Origin: CAYQQK01 sp964420065
GTDB lineage: Bacteria > Bacillota > Dethiobacteria > DTU022
Length of the DNA stretch: 64,000 bases
Direction of reading: 5' to 3'
Assembly: GCA_964420065.1 (NCBI GenBank)
Contig: CAYQQK010000003.1
Coordinates: 84,564-148,563, forward strand
The notes under the pieces are model-generated. The model worked only from the letters and a program-made list of their open reading frames with translations, did not search any database and was not told the DNA's origin. This document shows positions 1 through 8,537 of the stretch, in pieces (position 1 is the stretch's first letter; each line of letters opens with the position of its first letter). The translations under genes and the position numbers were made by a program.

Positions 1-1707
1 GTTGGCCGCAAACCAGATCAACACCCCTGCCGGCGCTGCTACCACTACCGCCCGACCGAGCACGAACAGGGTCCGGTCGAGCAGGGAACGGATCAGGATC
101 CGCCCCACCTGTGGTTTTCGGTAGGGTGGTAGCTCCAGCGTAAAGGAAGAAGGAAGCCCTTTTAAAAAAGTATGGGACAATATTTTTGATACGGCCAGGG
201 TAATGGCCCCACCGAAGAGCACTGCTCCCAGTACCGTTGCCGCTGCGGCCGCCGGCCGGGCAACACCGAGACCGGCGGCGATAAAAATGGAAGCCAGCGC
301 GACCAAAGTGGGAAAGCGTCCATTACAGGGGACGAAGTTATTCGTAAGGACCGCGATCAGTCGCTCCCGGGGCGAATCGATAATCCGGCAGGCGATCACC
401 CCGACGGCGTTACAGCCGAAGCCCATGCACATGGTCAGAGCTTGCTTGCCGTGGGCTCGCGCTATCTTGAAAAAGTGATCCAGATTAAACGCGACCCGGG
501 GCAGGTAACCTAGATCTTCCAACAGGGTAAACAGGGGGAAAAATATCGCCATCGGCGGAAGCATGACCGAGATCACCCAACCCAGGGTACGGAATACGCC
601 GGAAACGAGCATCCCATGCAGCCACTCCGGCCACCCGGTGATGGCAAACAGGGCGGACAGCCATACTTCACTCCGGTTGAAAGCGGCTGCCAGAGCTGCC
701 GAGGGATAGTTGGCCCCGGTAATGGTGATCCAGAATATTACCCCAAGCAATAAAATCATGATCGGAATACCCCAGGTCCGGGAGGTAACCACATCATCAA
801 CCCGCCGGTCAAAATGCCGGAAACGGGCTTCTCCGAGGCGTACCACCTGCCGGCTAATCGCTTCCGCCTCCCGTACCAGGCATGAAACGATCAGATCGGT
901 TACCGGTTTCTGCTTTTCCAGGGCTGCTCGTTCAATCACCGCTGCCCGGGCCAGCTTTTCGGCCTGTTTCGATCCCAGGCCCGAATGTTCGATGGCTTTT
1001 TGCAAGAAGTCCTGCTCCCTTTCCAGAAGGCGCAGAGCAAACCAGCGGGAGGCAGGCTGCGCTCCCGTTCCCTGCAGCGCCCTTTCCAGTCGTGCCACTG
1101 CCTGCTCTACCGCAATCGGGTAACATACCTGCCGCGACCTATTTTTCTCAAGGTTGTCGCTGACTGCCCAAATTGCATCGCGTAACTCATCCAGGCCGGC
1201 CCCTTCCCGGGCGCTGGTACCAATGACGGGCACTCCCAGTAGGGCGGACAGCTTCGTCAAGTCGACGGAGATACGTTTCCGTACCGCCTCGTCGATCAGG
1301 TTGACGCAGAGCACTACCTGTTTCGTTATCTCCAGGATTTGCAGCGTTAAATTGAGGTTGCGTTCAAGACAGGTGGCATCGGTTATAATCACAATTGCGT
1401 CAGGTTTTTCGTAAAGGATAAAATCACGGGTTACTTCTTCTTCAGCCGATTTTGCCAAAAGCGAATACGTTCCGGGTAGGTCCACAAGTTTGAAAGAACG
1501 GTTGTGGTGGCGGAAGTGTCCCCGGGCTACCGCCACGGTTTTACCGGGCCAGTTGCCTGTATGTTGTCTTAAACCGGTGAGACTGTTGAAAACAGTACTT
1601 TTGCCGGTATTCGGGTTCCCGGCCAGGGCTACAACCGTTACGCGGGCTGTTCCGGCGGATAAGGTACAAATGCTTTTGTCAGTCACCCCGGCTGGGCCGC
1701 TTATCAT
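1..1707 (-). CDS. feoB: Ferrous iron transporter FeoB (C-terminus cut by window edge)
   Basis: Inner-membrane Fe(II) transporter with an N-terminal G domain. Reading from the ATG at 1707 the frame stays open to base 1, giving 569 residues; family members run somewhat longer, so the last transmembrane part is missing. G1 is GNPNTGKST at residues 30-38, G3 is DLPGTYSL, the G4-like motif is NLIDEA, and a GTSAREGAGLDEL stretch follows as G5. The visible end contains a FeoB pore-type segment (GRAVVVAAPAGV). The start overlaps the feoA stop (ATGA), so the pair is translationally coupled. Cytosolic FeoA probably stimulates it. Identity is firm; only the end is unknown. Confidence 0.95.
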   Translation of the reverse strand, partial: MISGPAGVTDKSICTLSAGTARVTVVALAGNPNTGKSTVFNSLTGLRQHTGNWPGKTVAVARGHFRHHNRSFKLVDLPGTYSLLAKSAEEEVTRDFILYEKPDAIVIITDATCLERNLNLTLQILEITKQVVLCVNLIDEAVRKRISVDLTKLSALLGVPVIGTSAREGAGLDELRDAIWAVSDNLEKNRSRQVCYPIAVEQAVARLERALQGTGAQPASRWFALRLLEREQDFLQKAIEHSGLGSKQAEKLARAAVIERAALEKQKPVTDLIVSCLVREAEAISRQVVRLGEARFRHFDRRVDDVVTSRTWGIPIMILLLGVIFWITITGANYPSAALAAAFNRSEVWLSALFAITGWPEWLHGMLVSGVFRTLGWVISVMLPPMAIFFPLFTLLEDLGYLPRVAFNLDHFFKIARAHGKQALTMCMGFGCNAVGVIACRIIDSPRERLIAVLTNNFVPCNGRFPTLVALASIFIAAGLGVARPAAAAATVLGAVLFGGAITLAVSKILSHTFLKGLPSSFTLELPPYRKPQVGRILIRSLLDRTLFVLGRAVVVAAPAGVLIWFAAN

Positions 1708-1970
1708 GGCAATACCTCGACCAGAACTTGCGACGCTTCTTCCGCACGCAAAGCGATCACTGTACCGCGAATATGGAAGGCGGTGGGATCCCCCGACGGA
1801 CTTTTGCGCAGTGCCTCGACTGCTGTTCCGGTGATCAATCCCAGGTCAAGCATGCGCCGCCGTACCGTCCCGGCGGCGGTTAGAGCGGTTACCCGACCGT
1901 TTTCGCCAATAGCAAGCCTATTCAAAGGGATTATTTTCCTGCCTCTGTTTCCATGATCGTATTTGTGCAT
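1704..1970 (-). CDS. feoA: Ferrous iron transport accessory protein FeoA
   Basis: 88-residue cytosolic SH3-fold protein that accompanies FeoB. The pattern of a small beta-barrel with the family signature RRRMLDLGLITGT (about residues 37-49) and a central AFHIRGTVIALRAEEA stretch fits FeoA of typical length. The ATG at 1970 has a GGGAGG ribosome site about six bases upstream. It overlaps feoB by four bases. No clear Fur or DtxR box was recognised in the 5' region, so regulation is unknown. Confidence 0.93.
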   Translation of the reverse strand: MHKYDHGNRGRKIIPLNRLAIGENGRVTALTAAGTVRRRMLDLGLITGTAVEALRKSPSGDPTAFHIRGTVIALRAEEASQVLVEVLP

Positions 1971-2186
1971 GGTGCAGCCTCCCGGAATTGTCTGTTATTT
2001 GTTGGTAAAAGTTAGACGCGGGAAAGTTTTCTTGGTCTAATATATGGAGGCCGGCGGTGCGGTGTGCCACGAAGCTTGAAATACCGGGTTCTATCTATCG
2101 CGCCTGCCCCATAGTCACCAACAGTTACTATATCTTTATAATTCAGATAAAGGGATCGGCTCCAACCGTGGCGAACTCAAAGGGGG

Positions 2187-2225
2187 TATAATTTAAAACA
2201 GCGTTTCTAATATAGAAACGCTGTT
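2187..2225 (+). promoter_or_regulatory. -10 element with overlapping 13-bp-arm palindromic operator
   Basis: A consensus TATAAT lies at 2187-2192. Five bases on, a perfect inverted repeat runs from 2197 to 2225 (arms of 13 bp, 3-base loop; core GTTTCTAATATAGAAAC). No T-run follows on either strand, so it is not an intrinsic terminator; its place over the expected transcription start is that of a repressor operator for the yhdT-panF genes. The -35 is poor. The IclR regulator encoded at 4484 is the obvious candidate ligand, by position only. The rest of the feoA-yhdT gap (1971-2186) shows nothing else I can name. Confidence 0.5.
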
Positions 2226-2292
2226 CATCGGGCCGGGGTTGAGGCCGGCCCGCGGCGAGGAAGATCCTGAATTCAGGAAAGGATGGGATGGA

Positions 2293-2613
2293 ATGCGCAC
2301 AGAAGGATCCGATTCTCAGGACTTTGTGGAGGACCCGCGTTATCGGCAGTGTAATCGGGAGGCCCTGCTCGGTCTGGGTCTGGGGCTGCTGAACCTGATC
2401 TGGTGGTTCGCCTGGGGCTACGGCCTCGGTGCCCGTCCGCCCAAGGAGTATACCTATATCCTTGGTTTTCCGGCGTGGTTCTTTATGAGCTGTGTTGCCG
2501 GTGCGGTCCTTTTCAGTGTTCTTGCCGTGGTCATGGTTTTAAAGTTTTACAAAGAGATGCCCTTGGGAAAACTGACCGGAGAAGAAGTCCGGAAGATGGG
2601 AGGGGCGCATTGA
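2293..2613 (+). CDS. YhdT/DUF997 small subunit of sodium:pantothenate-type symporter
   Basis: About 106 residues with two predicted membrane helices (LLGLGLGLLNLIWWFAW and PAWFFMSCVAGAVLFSVLAVVMV) and a short charged tail. This is the architecture of the YhdT family, small membrane proteins found next to PanF. The open frame begins at 2239, but the ATG at 2293 sits after a purine-rich AGGAAAGGATGG stretch and gives the usual length, so it is preferred. The stop is one base before the panF start. YhdT's exact role is unknown; assembly partner of PanF is inferred. Confidence 0.75.
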   Translation: MRTEGSDSQDFVEDPRYRQCNREALLGLGLGLLNLIWWFAWGYGLGARPPKEYTYILGFPAWFFMSCVAGAVLFSVLAVVMVLKFYKEMPLGKLTGEEVRKMGGAH

Positions 2614-2614
2614 A

Positions 2615-4171
2615 ATGGACGGTGCCAATATAGAGGTTTTAATAGCTTTGATCGTTTATTGCGTCGGGCTCTTTGTTCTTGGGTTTTTGAGCTTGCGCCG
2701 CGTCTCCAGAGCCGCCCGGAGGGAGGGCAAAGGCTTTCTTTCCGAATATCTCATCGGGGATCGTGACCTGGGCGGGTTTGTCCTGGCCATGACCCTCGTG
2801 GCGACCTATCTCAGTGCTTCAAGTTTTATCGGCGGTCCCGGTACTGCTTACACGATTGGCCTGGCTTGGGTATTTTTGGCCATGAGCCAGATGCCCACCG
2901 GTTATTTTACCCTGGCTGTACTGGGTAAAAAGTTTGCCATTGTCGCCCGCAAGATCAATGCGGTTACGGTGACCGACTTTCTGAAGGCGCGTTACGAGAA
3001 CCGGTTGTTGCTCGTAGTGATCTCTGTTTCACTGGTTTTCTTCGTTATTGCGGCCATGACCGCTCAGTTTGTGGGGGCGGCCCGCCTGCTCGAGGGCTCG
3101 GTCGGCATCTCTTACCGGGCGGCTTTGGTCTTTTTTGCGGTGACCGTGCTGGTCTATACCATTGTCGGGGGTTTCCGCGCCGTCGCCCTGACCGATACTC
3201 TCCAGGGGGTGATCATGACCGTGGGCGTGATCTTGTTGATTACGGCCGCCGTCACCGCCGGCGGTGGGGTCGGCCGCTTGATCCAGGGGCTCTATGCCAT
3301 CGATCCCGGCTTGATCAGTCCCCTTGGCGTCAATCCTGCTCACACCTCCATCGCTTGGGTCACCTCCTTCTGGATCCTGGTTGGTTTTGGCGTCATTGGG
3401 CTGCCCCAGGTGGCCACCCGGGGCATGTGCTACCGGGATAGCGCCAGCTTGAAAAAGGCGATCATATACGGGACAATTGTTTCTATGGTCCTGCTTTTCG
3501 GTATGCACCTGGTGGGCGCTTTCGGACGGGTCCTGGTCACGGATAATATTGTTTCGGGCGATCTGGTGGTACCGGCCTTGATTACCCAACTTTTCCCCAA
3601 CTGGATCGCCGGGATTATCCTTGCCGCCCCCCTGGCGGCGGTCATGTCCACGGTGGACTCCCAGCTTCTTATGGCGGTGGGAGCCATTATCAACGATATT
3701 TACGTGAACCTGTTTAACCCCCGCCTCAAACGGGCTGCCGCACTTACCTTTATCTGTTCGATTGCCATGGGGGCGATCGTTTTCGTTTCTGCCTTCAACC
3801 CGCCGGAGCTGATCGTCTGGCTAAACCTGCATGCTATTGCCGGACTGATCGCTACTTTCCTGTGGCCGGTCCTCCTTGGTCTTTACTGGAAACGGGCCAA
3901 TACTGCCGGTGCTTTTGCCTCAATTGTTGCCGGCGCCGGGTCGTACTTGCTCTTTACCAGCAAGGTGTTCAATAAATATCTGGTCGGACTGACCGGCTCT
4001 TCGCCGTACCTGCTCGAGTCGGGCTTTTTCCTTAACCTTCAGGCCGGGCGCCCTTTGGGGATGCATGCTATTGTGGCTCCACTGTTTATTGCTCTGGCGG
4101 CCTTCCTGGTTTTTACCGTTCTGACACCCCGGCCGCCTTTCCGTATCATCAAGAAGTTTTGGGGTATCTAG
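2615..4171 (+). CDS. panF: Sodium:pantothenate-type symporter (SSF family)
   Basis: 518-residue polytopic inner-membrane protein of the sodium:solute symporter family with about 13 predicted helices. The early GFVLAMTLVATYLSASSFIGGPGTAY region and the QVATRGMCYRD loop are characteristic of PanF, and the upstream YhdT partner strengthens that. Start ATG follows GGGAGGGG. The substrate assignment is by family; related SSF proteins carry other carboxylates, and the IclR regulator downstream could mean an organic acid rather than pantothenate. Confidence 0.8.
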   Translation: MDGANIEVLIALIVYCVGLFVLGFLSLRRVSRAARREGKGFLSEYLIGDRDLGGFVLAMTLVATYLSASSFIGGPGTAYTIGLAWVFLAMSQMPTGYFTLAVLGKKFAIVARKINAVTVTDFLKARYENRLLLVVISVSLVFFVIAAMTAQFVGAARLLEGSVGISYRAALVFFAVTVLVYTIVGGFRAVALTDTLQGVIMTVGVILLITAAVTAGGGVGRLIQGLYAIDPGLISPLGVNPAHTSIAWVTSFWILVGFGVIGLPQVATRGMCYRDSASLKKAIIYGTIVSMVLLFGMHLVGAFGRVLVTDNIVSGDLVVPALITQLFPNWIAGIILAAPLAAVMSTVDSQLLMAVGAIINDIYVNLFNPRLKRAAALTFICSIAMGAIVFVSAFNPPELIVWLNLHAIAGLIATFLWPVLLGLYWKRANTAGAFASIVAGAGSYLLFTSKVFNKYLVGLTGSSPYLLESGFFLNLQAGRPLGMHAIVAPLFIALAAFLVFTVLTPRPPFRIIKKFWGI

Positions 4172-4483
4172 ACGGAAAAGAGGAGTGTTAAGGTTGTGTT
4201 ATTCATCCTGCCCTGTGAAAACGGAGCGGTCCGGGGACACTGCCTTTGCCGGAAAACTACGAGTTGCCGCCGGCACCATCGTGCTTTCCCCGATGAGTTC
4301 CCGGTTTTTGACGGGGTATCGATCTGGCCGACAGTCCTTTCCGGTCCACGACGTGGGCAGGAGATCGCGTCCTGCTTGTGTAATCAAAGTTTGGTACTAT
4401 GACCTGAAAAAAGGTTTTAGTTTTTCCTAAAAGAAGGATCGCCCCTTTCCGGCATCAATAAAGGAGTACTCGGTAAAAAAGCG
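4172..4483. other. 312-base intergenic stretch with no supported gene
   Basis: Between panF and the IclR gene. Short open frames exist on both strands (up to 81 codons from 4185) but they overlap each other, have Cys/Arg-rich unstructured translations and resemble no family I recognise. An AAGGAG is present at 4461-4466, but 17 bases from the IclR ATG. No convincing terminator after panF is visible. Confidence 0.5.
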
Positions 4484-5251
4484 ATGTTAAAAGTGGCCCA
4501 TCGCACCCTGGAACTGCTTGAGTATATTTGTAACAGTGACGGCAGAGCTTTTACGGTCAAGGAACTGAGCACAACTTTCGGCCTGAATAAAACCTCAATT
4601 TTTCGCATGCTCAGGGTACTTACCAGTCGGGGCTACCTGCAACAGGAAGAGAAGGCGGGTTGCTACAGTCTCGGTCTGAAATTGCTGGAGTTAAGTGCCC
4701 GGGTTTCCGGGAAGATCGGGCTGCTTGAGGCGGCCCTCCAGCACCTGGAAAGGTTGTCTGTCGAACTGAAAGAAACCGTCAACCTGGCGGTTATGCGCGA
4801 TTGCGAAGTTGTTTATATTCATAAAATAGAGAGCCCGCACTTTCTGCGCACCGATCTGCGGGTCGGCTCGGCGATGCCCGCCTACTGCTGTGCTCCGGGC
4901 AGGGCCATGCTGGCCTGGTACCCGCCGGACCGTCTTGCGAGCGTCTGCCACTTCCTTGCCGGTGAAGCAGCGGCAGCACCCGCGCTACCGTCTTATTCCC
5001 GTTTATTGGAGGACCTGGGGCACATTCGCCACAACGGTTATGCGATCGATTACGAAGAATCCATTCCAGGAATCGTTTGCATTGCCGCTCCCATTCTTGA
5101 CGCGACAGGTAAACCTCCGGCAGCGATCAGTGTTGCCGGGCCATCTTTACGCCTGCATGAAAAAATGGTGCACGAGGTTGGTACCCGGATCCGCGATTGT
5201 GCCGCCCGGATCTCGCGGCGTATGGGCTACAGCGAAACGGTAGGCCGGTGA
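4484..5251 (+). CDS. IclR-family transcriptional regulator
   Basis: 255 residues: an N-terminal winged helix-turn-helix (about 1-65, with FTVKELSTTFGLNKTSIFRMLRVL) followed by the GAF-like effector domain (about 80-245). The family ends with a ligand-sensing stretch like GYAIDYEESIPGIVCIAAPI. Such proteins usually control adjacent catabolic or transport genes and respond to small carboxylates or aromatics. Here it follows the PanF/YhdT pair on the same strand and may act at the palindrome at 2197-2225; that is inferred from position. Confidence 0.9.
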   Translation: MLKVAHRTLELLEYICNSDGRAFTVKELSTTFGLNKTSIFRMLRVLTSRGYLQQEEKAGCYSLGLKLLELSARVSGKIGLLEAALQHLERLSVELKETVNLAVMRDCEVVYIHKIESPHFLRTDLRVGSAMPAYCCAPGRAMLAWYPPDRLASVCHFLAGEAAAAPALPSYSRLLEDLGHIRHNGYAIDYEESIPGIVCIAAPILDATGKPPAAISVAGPSLRLHEKMVHEVGTRIRDCAARISRRMGYSETVGR

Positions 5252-5331
5252 GTCATCATTTCTAACAAGATCATGGATGTTCTGCCGGAAAAGTTACAAA
5301 CGCCGGTTGATCATGGGGAATAAGGGTCATA

Positions 5332-5381
5332 TTGATCTTGAGCCGGGAAAGTGTTAAAGTAGACGCAACATGTTACATGTT
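5332..5381 (+). promoter_or_regulatory. Promoter (TTGATC-17-TAAAGT) with downstream operator for GntR/FCD gene
   Basis: A -35-like TTGATC (5332-5337) is 17 bases from a -10-like TAAAGT (5355-5360). Immediately downstream is an inverted repeat AACATG-TTA-CATGTT (5367-5381). A palindrome just after the transcription start of a regulator gene suggests autorepression by the encoded protein. Promoter strength and ligand are not determined. Confidence 0.45.
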
Positions 5382-5437
5382 TTATGAATCACGTCCCAGC
5401 CAACGCCTAAGGCAGATCTTGGAAAGGAGACGTTGCC

Positions 5438-6133
5438 ATGAACCGGACCGGCCAACCGTCATTCCCGGCCCGGCCCCGCCTGGCGGGTTCTTTCAAGGAC
5501 CAGGCTGTACAGTTGATCAAGGAAGCGATATGCAGTGGCGAGTTTCCTGCCGGCGAAATATTCTCCCACGAACAATTGAGCCGCTGGCTCGGGATTAGCC
5601 GTACGCCCATCCGTGAGGCCCTCCTGGAGCTCCAGGGTGAAGGGCTGGTCGCCATTCATCGCGGCCGGGGGACCGAGGTCGTCCCGGTATCATGCCGGGA
5701 GATGCAAGAAATTTTTGAAATACGGGAAGCTCTGGAGGCAAAAGCCTTTACCCTGGCCATTGAACGGATCAGTGGTGAGAAATTACTTGAGCTGCAGCAC
5801 CCCTTTCTACATTACCGGCGGCAATTTCGTTTAGGTGAACCGGTTGATTATGTCCAGGTCAACCGTGAGTTTCACCTTTCAATCGCCCGCGCTTCAGGTA
5901 ACAGCCGTCTTTATAAAACGATCGCTTCGTTGCTCGACCAGCCGGTACGGACCGGGTTTTATGCTCTCTTCATGTTGCAGCGGGCCAACGATTCCATGGC
6001 CGAACACCAGGGTCTGCTTGGCGCCGTTGAGGCCAAGAATGTACAAAAAGCCCGTGAACTGATTGGACAACACCTGCGCCGGGCTTGCACCGCCCTGCTT
6101 CATGCCCTTGAAAAGACCGGCATTGCACCCTGA
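5438..6133 (+). CDS. GntR-family transcriptional regulator with FCD domain
   Basis: 231 residues. The winged helix-turn-helix spans about 20-85 (LSRWLGISRTPIREALLELQGEGLV is the recognition region) and an all-helical FCD ligand domain fills about 90-215, with the FEIREALEAKAFTLA opening typical of FadR/VanR-type members and metal-ligand-like residues (NREFHL). AAGGAG precedes the ATG. The effector is likely an organic acid or sugar acid, but the gene stands alone with no obvious catabolic operon, so the regulon is unknown. Confidence 0.92.
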   Translation: MNRTGQPSFPARPRLAGSFKDQAVQLIKEAICSGEFPAGEIFSHEQLSRWLGISRTPIREALLELQGEGLVAIHRGRGTEVVPVSCREMQEIFEIREALEAKAFTLAIERISGEKLLELQHPFLHYRRQFRLGEPVDYVQVNREFHLSIARASGNSRLYKTIASLLDQPVRTGFYALFMLQRANDSMAEHQGLLGAVEAKNVQKARELIGQHLRRACTALLHALEKTGIAP

Positions 6134-6405
6134 GGACCGGTTATTCTTTCTCAATCAACCGGTAGTTGGAAGGTTGAATATTTGTATCCGGTCGTACCGG
6201 TCAAGTTTAAGCTTAAGCCGTCTTGTTGGAGGAGCAAATAGTTTTTAACGGCAGGAACCGGCGGGGCTGCGTAGAAATTTAATCAATATCCAGGCCGGGG
6301 GTAACCCTTCCGGATCGAGTTACAATATTTGAATTGCCCCCCGGAATTGAACAAGACAGTGCGAGAAGTGGACTCTTAACAATAGCTTGGGCAGGAGGAA
6401 CAGCA

Positions 6406-7563
6406 GTGCGTCAAAACCATCTCCCATTCAACCGGCCCCTGATCGGCGAAGAAGAAATAGAGGCGATCGTGCAAACACTTCGTTCGGGCTGGCTCACCAC
6501 CGGGGCTTGCACTCTGAAGTTCGAGAAGCGTTTTGCCGCCCGGGCGGGAGCTCCCGGAGCACTGGCTTTGAACTCATGCACCGCTGCGCTCCATACCGCG
6601 CTGCTGGCTCTCGGTACCGGTCCCGGGGATGAAGTTATCACCACTCCCTTCACCTTCGCTGCATCGGCAAATGTGATCGAACATACCGGGGCCCGCCCGG
6701 TATTGGTAGACATTGAACCCGACACCCTCAACATCGATCCCGGGCTGGTTGAACGGGCGCTCACGCCCCGTACCCGGGCGATCATGCCGGTCCATTATGC
6801 CGGCCATCCCGTTGAAATGGATCCGCTGCTTGAACTGGCCGAACGCTATCGTTTGGAAATAGTCGAGGATGCCGCCCATGCTTTTCCGGCTTCCTACCGG
6901 GGGGTCATGGTTGGCTCCCGGAAAAACCCGGCCGCCTTTAGCTTTTACCCGACCAAGAACCTTACCACCGGTGAAGGGGGCATGCTCACCGGTGATACCG
7001 GTTTGCTGGAACGGGCCCGGACGGTCAGCCTACACGGCCTCAGTCGCGACGCCTGGCGGCGTTATGAAAAGGGGGGCAGCTGGTATTACGAAGTGTTGTT
7101 ACCCGGTTTCAAATACAATATGCCCGATATTGCGGCCGCTCTCGGGTTGGTACAGCTTTCCCGGATCGACGCGTTCCAGGAACGGCGCCGCGCTATCGTT
7201 CGGGCGTATAACGAAGCTTTTTCCGATTGCCCGGTCCTGGAAACACCGGTTGAGCGCCCGCATGTTGAACATGCCTGGCATCTTTATGTGCTTCGGCTGC
7301 GGGAAGAAAAACTAACGATCGACCGGAATCGTTTTGTTGAGGCGTTGGCTGCCCGTAATATCGCCACCTCGGTCCATTTCATTCCGGTTCACCTGCACCC
7401 GTATTACCGGAAAAAGTATGGTTTTCATCCCGAAGATTTTCCGGTGGCCTATGACAACTACCGCCGCGTGATCAGCCTTCCTCTTTATCCCGGGCTGGAA
7501 GATCGGGATGTCGCCGACGTCATTGAAACGGTTCTTGATATTGTTCGCCTATACCGGCGTTAG
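6406..7563 (+). CDS. DegT/DnrJ/EryC1/StrS-family sugar-nucleotide aminotransferase
   Basis: PLP enzyme that transfers an amino group to a keto-sugar nucleotide during surface-polysaccharide synthesis. The GTG at 6406 behind GCAGGAGGA gives 385 residues, the family's usual size; the open frame extends further upstream to 6334 without homology. Visible landmarks: the FNRPLIGEEEIEAI opening, the EDAAHAFPASYRG stretch with the PLP-contacting Asp, and the Schiff-base lysine K184 in SFYPTKNLTTGEGG. First gene of the polysaccharide cluster. The sugar substrate cannot be read from sequence. Confidence 0.92.
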   Translation: MRQNHLPFNRPLIGEEEIEAIVQTLRSGWLTTGACTLKFEKRFAARAGAPGALALNSCTAALHTALLALGTGPGDEVITTPFTFAASANVIEHTGARPVLVDIEPDTLNIDPGLVERALTPRTRAIMPVHYAGHPVEMDPLLELAERYRLEIVEDAAHAFPASYRGVMVGSRKNPAAFSFYPTKNLTTGEGGMLTGDTGLLERARTVSLHGLSRDAWRRYEKGGSWYYEVLLPGFKYNMPDIAAALGLVQLSRIDAFQERRRAIVRAYNEAFSDCPVLETPVERPHVEHAWHLYVLRLREEKLTIDRNRFVEALAARNIATSVHFIPVHLHPYYRKKYGFHPEDFPVAYDNYRRVISLPLYPGLEDRDVADVIETVLDIVRLYRR

Positions 7564-7690
7564 GTGTGGGCTTGATCCCCTCTTCCGCCCACAAGAGGCG
7601 GGATTTAATCCCCACCAGAACACAAAAGCGCGTCCTGTTTCCTTTCATTTTTCCCAAAACGATACAGCAGTGTCATTCCAGGAGGTGTCC

Positions 7691-8497
7691 ATGATGGTGG
7701 AAAACGAGATCAGCTTGCGAGAACTGGTCAATCTATTTGTTAAAGGATGGCGGTTCATCGCCGCACTTACTCTGGGCACGGCGTTTCTCGGTGCGGCATA
7801 TGCATTCATGATCTATACCCCCACCTACCAGGCTACATGCGTGGTGGATGTTTTGCCATACCGGGTTTCACCTTACACCTTCGAAACTGCGAATTTTGCC
7901 GGAAAGGGCGACACCCAAACCTTCCTGCAAAGCTGTGTCCGTCGAGGCAAGGAGGAAGGACTGCCCGAGCAGGCTTTTGATTACCTGCACGTACAAGAAA
8001 TTCGCAACTCGACCCTGGTCGAGATCCATGCTACTTATACTGATCTGGAAACGGTTTCACGGGCGGCCAACCTCGCCGGGGAAGAGTTGCTGCGGCTGGT
8101 GCACCGACAACGGGAGGAGGAGCTTGAGCGGGCCCTGATCGCCGCCCGGGGGGCGCTGAGCCACGCTGATGCTGAAATAACGGCTTACCGCGAAGCCAAC
8201 CCCGGCCGGGACGCCGGAACGGTGGAGGAACCGTATCTGCGGTTACTGGAAGCGCGGGGCGACCTCCTTTTTGAATTAAGCGAGGTTGCCGGCCAACTCG
8301 AACTGATTCGTAACAGCGAATACATTGATGCCGTGCCCTGGCTCTTTAGCGGTAAACCTTCCCTACCGCGAGTGATGATGAACCGTCTTGTCTATATCGT
8401 GGCGGCCCTGATCCTCGGTCTGATGTTTTCCAGCTTTCTGGTATTTTTTAAGCATTTCTGGATCGTAGCCGGACGGGGGGAAGAGGAGGCCGGCTAG
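7691..8497 (+). CDS. Wzz/Wzc-type polysaccharide chain-length determinant (no kinase domain)
   Basis: 268 residues with the polysaccharide co-polymerase topology: a cytoplasmic N-terminus ISLRELVNLFVKGWR, a membrane helix near 21-42, a mainly helical external domain and a second helix near 233-255. The start at 7691 has GGAGGT four bases upstream; the frame extends to 7508 but overlaps degT. There is no Walker motif or C-terminal tyrosine cluster, so it is a Wzz-like or Gram-positive CpsC-like protein lacking its kinase. The short external domain is smaller than that of E. coli Wzz. Confidence 0.8.
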   Translation: MMVENEISLRELVNLFVKGWRFIAALTLGTAFLGAAYAFMIYTPTYQATCVVDVLPYRVSPYTFETANFAGKGDTQTFLQSCVRRGKEEGLPEQAFDYLHVQEIRNSTLVEIHATYTDLETVSRAANLAGEELLRLVHRQREEELERALIAARGALSHADAEITAYREANPGRDAGTVEEPYLRLLEARGDLLFELSEVAGQLELIRNSEYIDAVPWLFSGKPSLPRVMMNRLVYIVAALILGLMFSSFLVFFKHFWIVAGRGEEEAG

Positions 8498-8537
8498 ACT
8501 GCCTTTGAGGGGGATGGTGGCGGAAAGGAAATGTTTG

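Noticed and set aside
4225..4245. GGGGACACTGCC near 4230 as a second copy of the 36576 hairpin
   Set aside because: Lacks the matching GTCCCC arm.
4185..4430. 81-codon frame between panF and the IclR gene
   Set aside because: Overlaps other frames of similar length on both strands; no domain and no hydrophobic or globular pattern.
6136..6163. ACCGGTT...AACCGGT inverted repeat after the GntR gene
   Set aside because: Seven-base arms with a 14-base loop and no T-run; neither a clear terminator nor operator.
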